A stretch of 60,000 nt of DNA from Mesostigma viride (lineage: Eukaryota; Streptophyta; Mesostigmatophyceae; Mesostigmatales; Mesostigmataceae), in the NCBI GenBank assembly GCA_009746045.1, contig RPFO01000175.1, positions 126,001-186,000 on the forward strand, given 5' to 3'. Positions 20,957 through 30,624 of the stretch are shown piece by piece; the first letter of the stretch is position 1, and each line of letters starts with the position of its first letter. The position numbers were made by a program, and so were the translations under genes. The notes under the pieces are model-generated. The model worked only from the letters and a program-made list of their open reading frames with translations. It searched no databases and was not told where the DNA came from.

Positions 20957-21463
20957 AACTTCAGTAGGTAGTGAACGAGACGACTATCCCTTGCCACATA
21001 CACCTTTTCAAGACCCCTTCCGCGTCCAGGAACAAGAAGTCGACACTTCCTTGATAGGTAATGGGCGGGTCGCCTTCAAGCTAGGAGCGTCGTGCTGCCC
21101 GTTTCGGGACACGCTTTACCTAGAAGCTAGACCTGCTCACAGCGGATAAATCCTTTCGTAGTTAGCCTGTCCTTCGCCTTGTTTTCCTGCTTACGGTTGT
21201 TTCCTGCCTTAGATCGGGGAGTATTACTGTTCGGAGACGATTAGCGTCGCCGTACCTACACCTTTTTCCTTGTGCTGCTGCTTTATTAGACGGCCGCACC
21301 CGCAGAGTTACGGGGCGCTGTGTTAGGACGAGCGCTGGGATATCCGGCCGCTGACTTAGGACGAGAGCTGGAAACTCCCGCCCTCCTTCTTCTTTCGGTG
21401 ATCCAGATCGTCAAGCTAAGTCGCCTACCCCTACCTCGTCTAGCTTGACATCACAAGACACGC

Positions 21464-21472
21464 CAGGTGAGT
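21464..21472 (+). promoter_or_regulatory. Predicted leader splice donor CAG|GTGAGT
   Basis: A perfect donor consensus (GT at 21467-21468) lies 10 bases before the ATG of the hybrid-binding-domain ORF. Pairing with the acceptor at 21962-21963 would remove that ORF; pairing with the acceptor at 27932-27933 would bring ORF3 next to the leader. This is a motif-based prediction. Confidence 0.5.
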
Positions 21473-21476
21473 TATC

Positions 21477-21869
21477 ATGAGTCAACGTCGTGTTTTTACT
21501 GCGCCTTCCCATTCATCTAGTGATAATAGTTTAGCTAAGTATTACGTGGTTATTACCCCTCAATGGTCAGCCATTTTCCTCTCTTGGTCAGATGCTAGGA
21601 AGATAGTGCAAAACCGTACATATAATGTAATTAGGTATAAGAAATTTGTTACCTTCGAGGAAGCTCAACAATTCCTTATAGACCATAGCGTATCAGATCT
21701 AGGCCTACACGTACGTTCTACTCCTCATGGTCGCCCTCCTGTAGAAGCTCTAGATTTTGCTACCCCTCCTTCGTCTCCCCCTAAGAGGGCTGCATCCTCT
21801 TCTAGCTTAGATACTCCTCTCACCTTGGAATTCGGTTCCCTATCCATTACTGTTGTTAAAAAGGACTGA
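21477..21869 (+). CDS. Hybrid-binding-domain (RNase H1-N / caulimovirus viroplasmin-like) protein
   Basis: 130 codons starting MSQRRVFTAPS. Residues 21-70 (KYYVVITPQWSAIFLSWSDA..YNVIRYKKFVTFEEAQQFLI) match the N-terminal hybrid-binding domain of RNase H1 and the central fold of caulimovirus protein VI. The aromatic start, the tryptophan (W37), the YKKF motif (54-57) and the EEA helix are in their usual places. In RNase H1 this domain grips RNA/DNA hybrids. The tail (71-130) is Ser/Pro-rich and probably disordered. The ORF sits alone between leader and gag, inside a predicted intron (21467-21963). It may help reverse transcription or bind element RNA; that is inference. Such a free-standing ORF ahead of gag is unusual for a chromovirus. 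Confidence 0.7.
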   Translation: MSQRRVFTAPSHSSSDNSLAKYYVVITPQWSAIFLSWSDARKIVQNRTYNVIRYKKFVTFEEAQQFLIDHSVSDLGLHVRSTPHGRPPVEALDFATPPSSPPKRAASSSSLDTPLTLEFGSLSITVVKKD

Positions 21870-21919
21870 TTTAAATTGTTCCTTTCTGTTAAACCATTAA
21901 AATCTTTTCCTTTTCTTTC

Positions 21920-21963
21920 CTTGCCTTATATTAGGCCTTGTCCTTTATCCTTGCTGCTTTCAG
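21920..21963 (+). promoter_or_regulatory. Predicted splice acceptor upstream of gag
   Basis: A pyrimidine-rich stretch ends in TGCTGCTTTCAG (AG at 21962-21963), 30 bases before the gag ATG at 21994. With the donor at 21467 it defines a 497-base intron holding the whole hybrid-binding-domain ORF. Confidence 0.5.
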
Positions 21964-21993
21964 TTAGATTTTTGATCATTTACTTAAACAAAA

Positions 21994-23751
21994 ATGGATC
22001 CAATGGGTGGTAACCTGTCGCCTATACCTACCAATACTCCTACTACCAATAATAATAATAATACTACTACTAATAACATTAACAACAATACTCGTGGTAA
22101 CCGACGGGACTCCTTGGAAACGGTACACCATCTCACTCCTCAAGGTATCTGCGTACCTCACCGCCTTCTCCTGCTGCTGGTGGTCGCCGTCGTCCCTCAA
22201 TTACCCCACCTACCTATGAACAACGTATTTCCCAAGTCAGATTTAGTGAGGAACCTTCTTTCGTTGTGAACCAGGCCCCTGCCCCTTCTGCAACCTTGGC
22301 TCACCCTCCAGCAGGTCCTCACACACTAACAATGCTCCTAGGCCTCCTTCCCACCCTGTGCCTTCAATGCCTGCTATTAACACGGGTCGTACCTCGGCCC
22401 CTGTCGGCCCTTCTGGGCGCCCTAGTGCAGTCCCTTTTTCCCACCTGCTTCCTGGTCCTACCCTGAGACGGCCTATGAGGCTGCCCAGGTTCCTACCCGT
22501 GTGGCTGATTTAGAAGTTAATAATGATTTCAGTACCATGCCCCTAGATGATAGGAATTATGATCATTTTGCCTATTCCTCTCTTCGTGAGCAATATACTG
22601 TCCCCTTCTCCTATGGGCACCATCCGGAAACGGTGGCTCCCTCTAGACCCCTACCCAAGACTTTTCCTATCCCTTCCTTCTATCCCGCTTATGTAGCAGT
22701 GGAAGATAGTGGCCCTATGGGAAAAACTGATTCTTCTAATCCCCCTAAGCCTCCTGCTCTTCCCCTCTTTGCCAACCTTCCTAAGCTGGATGTCAAGTCT
22801 ACCCCTCAACAGTTTTTCACCTTCATTATGTTGCTCACCCAGAACACAGAGTCCTGGCAGAACCACAATAGGTGGCGCCTCTCTGATGCTGTACTAGTTC
22901 CTCATTATCTTACTACCTGCATTACTCCTGAACTTGCTAACCTCATCCAGTGTGAGTCTCTTGCCTCTCATGCCTACCCAAACTCTGTAGCAGAATTGTT
23001 CAAGCGTTTAGAGAACCATTTAGTCCCTCCCGATGCAGATTGGCAGGATAGATTATCCTTTGGCACCTTGCAGCAGGGTACCAAGTCCTTCAAAGAATAT
23101 ATGAAAGAGTTTGATGCTCAGATGGTACGAATTAGGGATCTGTCGGGTGCAGAAGTGCGTGCCCGCTTCCTTCAGGGCCTCAGTAGACCCCTATTGCGTG
23201 AAGTCAAACGCCAGTTCTCTGCCTACCGTTTTACTGACCTGCCCCTCAAGCATGTGCGCCAGCATCTTTTACGTGTAGCAGATTTCTTCTCCACGCCTTC
23301 TCTTCCTACCCGTTCCCGTATTAATAATATTATCCTTACCCCTGAGGAGGAGAACTCCTATGTAGAAGAATTAGATATCTGTGTGACTGACCTTTCAGCT
23401 CTGGATGTCTCTCATATTACCTGCTATCATTGTAAGGAAGTAGGTCATCTTAAACGTGAGTGCCCCAAGTTCCTTTCGGGTGCTCCCCCTCATCCCGACG
23501 CTCGCCCTCCTCGTACCCCTCAGCGTGCTCCTATTCGTCCCACTTCAGGACGCATTCCTTCAGCTACCCCTAGTAGGCTGAATGCTGTGCAGACAGGATC
23601 CCCAGGGTTCCCCTATGATAATCAGGCTCCCGCACCCTCTTCAATCCCTCGTGACCCTCCAGCAGTGGCTTTTCCGCCAGGGTCTTCTTCGGGGTTCGTT
23701 CCTATGGATTTGGGGGGGAGGGGGAACAGTAGGCCTGTCAGCCGGGGGTAA
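21994..23751 (+). CDS. Gag of chromovirus 1
   Basis: The first ATG after the acceptor begins MDPMGGNLSPIPTNTPTTNN, a disordered Asn/Thr/Pro-rich region. Its reading continues through two or three frame changes (about 22115, 22325 and 22450) before the long frame from 22501. That frame carries the retrotransposon Gag fold (QFFTFIMLLTQNTESWQNHN, SVAELFKRLENHLVPPDADW, FKEYMKEFDAQMVRIRDLSG). A single zinc knuckle CYHCKEVGHLKRECP (C-x2-C-x4-H-x4-C, about 23428-23470) follows, then a Pro-rich tail. Translated composition stays coherent across the N-terminal frame changes, so they look like single-base indels. Gag packages the RNA. It ends at 23751 and overlaps pol. Confidence 0.85.
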
Positions 23752-26200
23752 CCTGGACAGGTCCTTAGATAGTACCCCAGATATTAATTTTTGCTTGCCT
23801 GTTTTTATAACCTCTGTAGGAGCTGAATCATCCCTACCACTACGTGTGCGTCCTCTTATGTTCTTGAATGGTGGTTTAACCGTCCCTCACACTGTTGTAG
23901 ACCCCTTCTTGCATGCTGATGAACTCTTGAATGTCTCTGTGTTGGTAGATAGCGGTGCGGCTAGCTCCTTTGTGAGCGAGGCCCTAGTTAGACGTTTAGG
24001 ACTAGTCCCTACCCCTCACACCAAACCCGTTACTGTTCATTATGCTGATGGTCGCACCAGTCATTCCCCGGGTACGGTGTCCCTTCCCATGGTTATACAA
24101 GGACGTACTGTCAACCTGACGGCCACTATAGGCCCTATCACTACCGCTGATGTATTACTAGGATTAGATTGGCACCAGGATAATAAGATTACTATTAATT
24201 ATGATACCATGGTCATTTGGTTTCCAGATAGCTCTTACTGGGTACCTGAACGTCATTATAGATTGGAAAATTTATCCTTGGTAGATATTACTCCTCCTAC
24301 ACCTGTTGATCCTCCTGTAAGACCTATACCTGAAGTAATAATGTCAAATGACGAATTACGTTCTGAATTAAAGCAAAATGGATACCTATTATGTATGTTC
24401 CTTCAGTTAGAAGTACAACAGATACCTAGCACTAACAATAGTGTGGATATAGATGTAAATACAGTGGATACAATAGGAGTAGGATTTACTGAAAATGAAA
24501 TAGTAAGATACATGGCTGTGATAGATTCCTCAAAAGTATTTGAAGAAAAGACTCCTTCTTATCCTCCTCCTCGTTCTGTTTTACACCGTGTAGTTATCAA
24601 GGACGGTGCAGTTCCTACGCACTCTCCGATGTATAGAATGGGCCCTACCGAGTTAAAGGAACTAAAACAGATTTTAGTGTCATTATTAGAAGCAGGATTG
24701 ATAGAGCCTAGTAACTCCCCCTACTCAGCTGGTGTCCTGTTAGTTCCTAAGCCAAATGGCAAGTTTCGCCTAGTTACTGATTATAGGAAGTTGAATGATA
24801 TTACTGTGAAATCTAAATACCCTCTACCTCGTATTGACGATATATTTAATAAGGTTAAAGGTTCCACTTGTTTCACAGTACTGGATTGTGCGGATGGTTT
24901 TTGGCAGTTGCGGATAGCTCCTGAGGATTGCCATAAAACCGCCTTTGCTACCCCTTTTGGTCATTACCAGTTTAGAGTAGCGGCTATGGGACTCTGTAAC
25001 TCGCCTGCCTCTTTTCAAATGTTAATGAATGAAGTGCTTAGACCTGTTATGGGAAATTCTCATCTTCCTCAGGTGTCCTCTGATCTAAAGGATCCCTCCT
25101 TCTCCTCTGTTTCTTTATCTGAGCATGACCGTTCTTGTGCTCAAGCTTACTTAGATGATATTCTTATTTACTCTCCTGATTTTGAAACGCACCTACGTGA
25201 TTTAAAGAAAGTATTAGAAATAATGGCTGAAAATTCTTTGTGGGCGCGCCGTGCTAAAGTGCGTTCGGGTAGGAGTGTCCCATTTTTAGGGCACGTTCTG
25301 TCAGATGCCGGGGTCGCTACCGACCCGGATAAAACTAAGTCAATTCAGGAATGGCCTACTCCTACCGACGTTAAAGGTGTACGTAGTTTCCTAGGAATTG
25401 CTTCTTACTATAGGCGTTTTATCCCGCGTTTCGCCACTATAGCAGCCCCTATTAATCATTTATTAAAGAAGGATATCCCCTTTGTTTGGAGTAGTGAGTG
25501 TCAGTCTGCTTTTCAGTGCCTAAAATCCCTACTCCTTTCCCCTCCTGTACTCATCCTACCGGATACTACTAAACCCTTTGTTGTGGCTACAGATGCTAGT
25601 AAAGTAGCTATAGGTGGTGTCCTTCTCCAGGATCAGGGTCAGGGCTTACAGCCAATTGAATATATCTCTAGGACAATGCTCCCTGCGGAGCGTAACTATC
25701 CCGTCCACCAGCAGGAACTCTTAGCGGTGGTGTATTGTTGCCACGCGTGGCAGCACTTCCTTAAAGGTGCTCAATTTGATGTCTGCCTGAATGAACCCTG
25801 TGAGCTAGATCCTTATAGGTTAGTTATCCAAACGGATCATCGTCCCCTTACCCATCTTCTCTCCCAACCCAACCTTACCCCTCGGCAAGCGCGCTGGATG
25901 GAATTTTTAGCACAGTTTTCCCCTTTTAAACTTCAGTATGTCAAGGGTGTAGATAACATAGTACCAGATGCACTCTCTCGTCGTGCAGACTATTCCTTCT
26001 TCGAGGACCTTGATGTTCTCAATATTACTCTAGTTCCTACTACTATGGGTGTAACCCCTTATGGTGAACTACCTGATGATGATTCCTATGCCTACCTCTT
26101 TCATACAGCTGTTCGCATGCCTGATCTCCTTTCTCACGTAGGACTCTCTCTCCCGTGTGAGGCCCTTCCTGTGGCCTCGGTGGGGGGGAGGGGAAAATAA
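23700..26200 (+). CDS. Pol of chromovirus 1: protease, reverse transcriptase, RNase H
   Basis: The frame opens upstream at 23582; true pol content probably begins after the overlap with gag near 23710, at a GGGGGGGAGGGGG run where a frame change joins gag to pol. Domains in order: retropepsin with VLVDSGAASSFVSEA and ADVLLGLDW; RT with MYRMGPTELKEL, LVTDYRKLND and the catalytic YLDDILIYS (about 25148); the connection YYRRFIPRFATIA; RNase H with VATDASKVAIGG, QQELLAVV, IQTDHRPL and VPDALSR. All catalytic residues are present. The ORF stops at 26200 just past a second poly-G/purine run. It makes the element cDNA inside the particle. As read, integrase is in a separate frame. Confidence 0.92.
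23711..23726 (+). promoter_or_regulatory. Internal PPT-like purine tract 1 (gag/pol boundary)
   Basis: TTTGGGGGGGAGGGGGAA closely resembles the 3' PPT at 30609-30624. It may be an extra plus-strand primer, a frameshift site, or both. Confidence 0.35.
26187..26200 (+). promoter_or_regulatory. Internal PPT-like purine tract 2 (RNase H/integrase boundary)
   Basis: GGTGGGGGGGAGGGGAAAAT is almost the same as the 3' PPT and the gag/pol tract. The pol frame ends here. Reading on in another frame stays open to about 26270 (ISIPLSHIATRSGKSYENVV), so the stop may be an indel artefact. Confidence 0.35.
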
Positions 26201-26250
26201 AATTTCTATACCGCTTAGCCATATAGCGACTAGGTCAGGAAAGTCTTATG

Positions 26251-27862
26251 AAAACGTAGTCCCCTAGGACCTCCCCTTCTCTTCGGCAAGGCGGTAGGAG
26301 ATCTCTTTAAACCTGTTCTGGATACTTCTGTAGCGATGCCTACCTCTGATCTTGAACGCCTTATTAGTAGATTTACGGCCACTGAGCCGGAAGCATTAGC
26401 TGCCATTGCTGCACATCCCCAACAATTAGGCAAGCACCCTTGTAAATTTGTAGGTGGGTTTTTATATGTGCAGATAGCAGATTCTCCCCCTCAATGGCGC
26501 CTGTATGTCCCTCCTATCTGTCGCTCCTCCTTGCTCTTTGAGTTGCATGACTTAGCTGCTCACCAGGGTGGTAAACGGGTACGGGACCTAGTAGCCCGCT
26601 CTTATTACTGGCCTTCCCTTTATAAGGATGTGGATGAGTATGTTAGAACTTGTCAATCTTGCCAGGAAATGAAACCCAATAATGTAGGACAGATAGCAGA
26701 ACCTAGGACCTTGCCTGACCCTATCATGCCTTGGGATTCTATCATGATGGATTTTGTAGGACCTTTTAGAAAGAATGATAGGGGCAATGCCCAAATCCTT
26801 GTGTTCATAGATCGTTTTACTCGTATGTGCCATCTTGTGCCGTGTCCTTTAGAACTCACCGCACGTGATTGCGCACGCCTATACCTCAATAATGTATATA
26901 GATATCATGGATTGAGTAGGCAGTTTATTAGTGATAAGGATAAATTATTTACCTCAGATTTTTGGCAGCAGTTTTTCGCTGCCATCGGTACCAAGGTTAC
27001 CTACGGTACTGCCTACCACTCCTCCTCCTCTCATTTAGTAGAGCGTCTTAATAGAGTAGTAGAAGAAGCGCTTAGGCACTATGTTAATGGCTCGGGTAGT
27101 GATTGGGAGGATTATTTATGTTTGGTAGAGTTCTCCCTCAACAATTGTCCCCAAGCTGCGCATGGATATACGCCCTTCTTCTTAGATACTGGGAGACAGC
27201 CCCTTACCCCTACCTCTCTCTTAGCTAGTCCTCTACGGGACAAGGATGATGTGTCCCGAGATACTGTAGAAGGTGTACAGTCCTTACTAGATAGAATGAA
27301 AACTGCTCATGACCACGCGATCTCAGGGTATCAAAAAGCTCAGGCTAAGTACCTTGCTAGGTTGCGTGCCTCCTTAGATAGACGAGCACCTGAGATAGAA
27401 GTAGGAGATCTAGTATTAGTAGAAGGCCCCCGTGTTGGCCGTTTTGCTCATAAGTTTGAAGCAGAACTGAAGGTCAAACTTAGGCCTGCCTTCTTAGGAC
27501 CCTTCCATGTGTTGTCTAGGGTAGGAAATTTCTTGTATAAGGTCGATATCCCTACCTCTTGGCAAACGCATTCAAACACCTTCCATAGGAGCCAGCTTAA
27601 ACTGTACCACCCTAGTACGTTCGCTGGCAGGGAGTTAGCGCCTGCCCCTTTAGAGCATAATCCTGACACTGGGGAAGTAGAAGACGAAGTAGAAAGCATC
27701 GTGGCCCATCGAGATATCAAAAAGGGCCGCGGTACCCAGCGTCAGTATAAAGTGAAGTGGATGTATGCTCGTAGTGAAGTAGATAAGGTTTGGTATACGG
27801 AGAGTGAGCTAGATGGGTGTAGTCGCCTGCTGCAGGAATATAAAACCCTGCACAAGCTCTAG
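26251..27862 (+). CDS. Integrase with chromodomain of chromovirus 1
   Basis: The frame opens at about 26251; the first ATG is 26336 (MPTSDLERLISRFTATEPEA). Domains: an HHCC zinc finger (HDLAAH ... CQSCQ, about residues 65-115), the DDE core (MMDFVGPF, ISDKDKLFTSDFW, SHLVERLNRVVEEAL), a GPY/F-like region (KLRPAFLGPFHVLSRVGNF) and a C-terminal chromodomain from about residue 450 (VESIVAHRDIKK, RQYKVKWMYARSEVDKVWYT). The chromodomain places the element among chromoviruses and normally directs insertion to particular histone marks. All key residues are present. It may be fused to pol upstream if the frame breaks at 26190 and 26270 are errors. Confidence 0.92.
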
Positions 27863-27913
27863 TCGTAGGCCTTCTCCTCTCTTATGTTATGTCTGCTGTC
27901 GACGGGTGGTTGG

Positions 27914-27933
27914 TTGTCCCCTCCCCTCCGCAG
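27914..27933 (+). promoter_or_regulatory. Predicted splice acceptor upstream of ORF3
   Basis: A pyrimidine tract (TGTCCCCTCCCCTCCGCAG) ends with AG at 27932-27933, six bases before the ORF3 ATG (27939). It suggests that ORF3 is read from a spliced subgenomic RNA, as env is in retroviruses. Confidence 0.5.
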
Positions 27934-27938
27934 CCGTC

Positions 27939-29270
27939 ATGACAGAGCCTACCCCTCCGGCTGAGAGCCCGCTGCCGTCCCTGCCCCTACCGGACCCTGA
28001 GCTGTATTTCGAGGCCCTTCCGGGCCGTTGGGTGTCGCGATCATGTTACCGGGGTGGCGTTGTGCAGCCGGCCCTTCAGGCCCAACATGCGAGCTTAGTC
28101 AGGGCGGCCCTCTTCGGGGTCACGTGGTATGGTCCTTCCCCTGATGAGCCGCACCAGCTTGTCCTGCACGGTTTCGATGATGCCGGACACTGTTTGTTGG
28201 GGTGTGGTTCCAGCTGTCCCGCCTTGGGGCAGATAGATGCGGTTCTCCGGTGTTGCCGTGTGTTCTCCTACCTCTCCACTCCTGTGGGCCGTACCTGCCT
28301 ACGGGAGGTGTTCCCGTGGCTTCCAGCTGAGGGTGATGCTGAGGTAGACGAGAACCCCTGCGACCTTTTACGGGCCGTAGAGTTCATGGAGATAGCTGAT
28401 CAGTCGGCGGGACTAGCGGTTAGTGGTCCTACCCCTTCGGGCGCCCCAGCTGAGGTACATTATACTCCAGATTATTCTGCCTCGAGCGCTGCGTCCGCCT
28501 CCTCGGTGTCTGTCCCTCCCTCTCCGGTCCCGTCGTCCCCTCGGTCGACCCGGGATGTCGCAGTGGAGCCTACCCCTTCGGGTTTGCCTGATCCTCTTTC
28601 GGCGACGGTCTCGGCTATGCAGGCTCAGATCCAGTCTTTGACCACGGCGTTTGGGGCCTTCCTTGCGGCCCAGGCGCAGGTCCCGGCCACGCCGGCTGGA
28701 TCCGCGCCCCCTACCCCTTCTGTCGCCCCGGCGACTACGGCTTCGCCCGCGCCCCCGCCTGCGCCCGCGGTCGCTGTGGTTCCGGCGGCTCCTGCGACTC
28801 CTGCTGCCTCTGCGCCTGTCACCGCTCTACCTGCGCCTACGCGGGAGTCTCCTGCCCCTGTTAGCTCGCCCTCCGTCGCTGCTTCCGAGCCTCCTCCCGC
28901 TCAGGCGCAGACGTCGCGGGGTTTCTTTGGCGATACTAGCCTTCCCAGACTTTGGGAGGGTGGTCCTCCGCAGAGGATTCCGGTTCCTGACTGGGGCCTG
29001 GATGGTAGTCAATCTTATGCAGGACTGCCTGTCCCTACGGGCCCCATTTTCAACATGTGGCCTGAGGGTGCACCGGCAACGGAGACCGGCGCGCCTGCGT
29101 CGTTGGTGGGTCCGTCACGGCCCTCTCTGGCTTCAGGTCCGGCGCGACCTCCTGTTTTACCAGTGCCCCCTGCGTCGGTGTCGGCTCCTGCCCCTGCGTC
29201 AGCCCCTGCTCCGGTCCCTCCTCCTTCGGCCTCGCGGTCTTGGCCGCGGTTGTTCGGTCCACCGGTCAGG
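27939..29270 (+). CDS. ORF3, N-terminal part, unknown function
   Basis: Starts MTEPTPPAESPLPSLPLPDP. Residues up to about 150 look globular (YFEALPGRWVSRSCYRGGVV, HCLLGCGSSCPALGQIDAVL, with several cysteines). A possible short coiled coil (SATVSAMQAQIQSLTTAFGA) and a long Pro/Ala/Ser-rich low-complexity stretch follow. Codon use is strongly G/C-ending, unlike gag-pol. The coding signal passes to another frame near 29240-29270, although this frame itself stays open to 29552. There is no signal peptide or clear membrane segment and I recognise no family. Position (after integrase, before the 3' LTR) is that of env or an accessory gene. It may be host-derived; that is inference. Confidence 0.65.
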
Positions 29271-30247
29271 ATCCTCGCGCCACCCGCGCTGCCGATTCCC
29301 TCAGGGAGTTGTCCCAGGGTGATCGGGACAGGGCTCCTTCTGTGGTGCACGCGACGCCGGAGTCGCGTGACACGCCCATTCCGGGGTATGGTATGTCCGC
29401 ACTCGCCTGCCGACAGTGTGACCTGCCGCGCGCCTCTGCTGAGCTTGCCATCTCTCCCATGTCCTATGGGTTCTCCCAGGTGTGTCGGGCGCCCCGGGAT
29501 CGTGGCCTACCCATTGAGACTGATCGGCCTCCGTTCGACATGGTTATTTTAGCTGATCCGGTGTTCGAGGGTGAGATCCTGGTCCGGCGCGTCCTGTATC
29601 GCTGGGCGAGGCGCCACAACGACTTGGACACCTACGGTGGGTTTCAGTGGGCTTACCCTCCCCCTCTGGGCATTATGGCTTCGGATGCCCTTACAGTAGA
29701 GTTTCCTGCGGTGCCGGGTGCGGCGTACACTACGGTCCTCCAGCCCATCCTTGAGTGGGATGCCCGCCGCCCGGTGCCTATCCCGGGCCAGGGTCTAGAC
29801 TCCCGCGGTCACCCTCCTCCTCGTGCCAGCGACTACCTAGAGACATTCGGGTCGCGACAGTGTGTTCGTCGGTGGCGCTCCCGCGAGATTCGGCACATCC
29901 GGTTGTGGCCGTCCAACGTGGAGCCCCTGGTGGACCTGTTCTTCCCGACGGGTCTGCGCCCTCGGATTCGGTATCATTGCCTCCTCCTGCGGGCCCTTTG
30001 CCTGATCGCGGTAGAGCCTTTCCTTCGCCTCTTTGCCTGTGGCTTTCTGGACTGGGCCCGTGGCCAGGTCGTCCTCACGCAGCATAGGTATTACTGGGCC
30101 TTCCTGGGCCTCTTTCCTGACGGCGTGTGGGCCGATGTTTTCCTCACTGTAGATAGGCATGACAATGTTGAGGATGTGGCTCACTACCAGGCCTACCTGG
30201 AGGTCCTGCTGGCCTCTCGTGGCACTTACCAGACGGATGGCCACTAG
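29240..30247 (+). CDS. ORF3, C-terminal part, unknown function
   Basis: An open frame of about 335 codons overlapping the N-terminal ORF3 frame. It reads as a GC-rich, globular protein segment (LACRQCDLPRASAELA, PPFDMVILADPVFEGEILVR, RYHCLLLRALCLIAVEPFLR, WADVFLTVDRHDNVEDVAHY). A single-base frame difference near 29240-29270 would join it to the upstream half, giving about 770 residues. A hydrophobic patch near 30000 is too interrupted by charged residues to be called a membrane helix. It stops at 30247. No family is recognised. Confidence 0.6.
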   Translation: MAAVVRSTGQDPRATRAADSLRELSQGDRDRAPSVVHATPESRDTPIPGYGMSALACRQCDLPRASAELAISPMSYGFSQVCRAPRDRGLPIETDRPPFDMVILADPVFEGEILVRRVLYRWARRHNDLDTYGGFQWAYPPPLGIMASDALTVEFPAVPGAAYTTVLQPILEWDARRPVPIPGQGLDSRGHPPPRASDYLETFGSRQCVRRWRSREIRHIRLWPSNVEPLVDLFFPTGLRPRIRYHCLLLRALCLIAVEPFLRLFACGFLDWARGQVVLTQHRYYWAFLGLFPDGVWADVFLTVDRHDNVEDVAHYQAYLEVLLASRGTYQTDGH

Positions 30248-30608
30248 ATAGAGGGCCTTAGGCCCGACCTGAGGGTGTTGTCCCTCCGGTATGTAGAGTC
30301 GCCCTCATATTCTGGCCAGTTGGTTGGCTGTTCTTGGTCCTTAGCGCTGATGTGTTTACTCTGTGTGTCCTGCCCAGTGCCGTCCCCCCCGGCCAGGACT
30401 CCGTTCCAGGCAGTTAGGGGAACCTACCACCAGGCTTGGTGCTGGCTAACCCTACACCACCCGGCGTGGTGGTGGAGACCGTGTGAACTATTGGTGCTTT
30501 GTATCTGGGATGGTCTATCGATTGTGTTGGTGTGTGCTGGGTGCGTTAGGATTATTTTCCTACCCCTCTGGTTCCCTCCTCTCTGCGTAGGGAGAGGGCT
30601 CCCTACCT
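30248..30608 (+). other. Chromovirus 1 3' untranslated region
   Basis: About 360 bases between the ORF3 stop and the polypurine tract, without coding signal. It contains a GCGTGGTGGTGG/CACCACCAGGC-like inverted pair near 30425-30475. Confidence 0.5.
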
Positions 30609-30624
30609 TTTGTGGGGGGGGAGG
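30609..30624 (+). promoter_or_regulatory. 3' polypurine tract of chromovirus 1
   Basis: TTGTGGGGGGGGAGG directly precedes the 3' LTR. It is the expected plus-strand primer. Confidence 0.75.

Noticed and set aside
20775-21149. RG-rich open frame (RGLSRGG, RGRGGGRYPRR) spanning the 5' LTR end and leader
   Set aside because: It crosses the LTR/PBS boundary and the 3' LTR copy of the frame ends differently. A protein spanning the LTR edge and PBS is unlikely.
28625-29350. Ala/Gly-rich minus-strand and Arg/Leu-rich plus-strand ORFs under ORF3
   Set aside because: Out-of-frame readings of the Pro/Ala-rich, GC-rich ORF3 segment.
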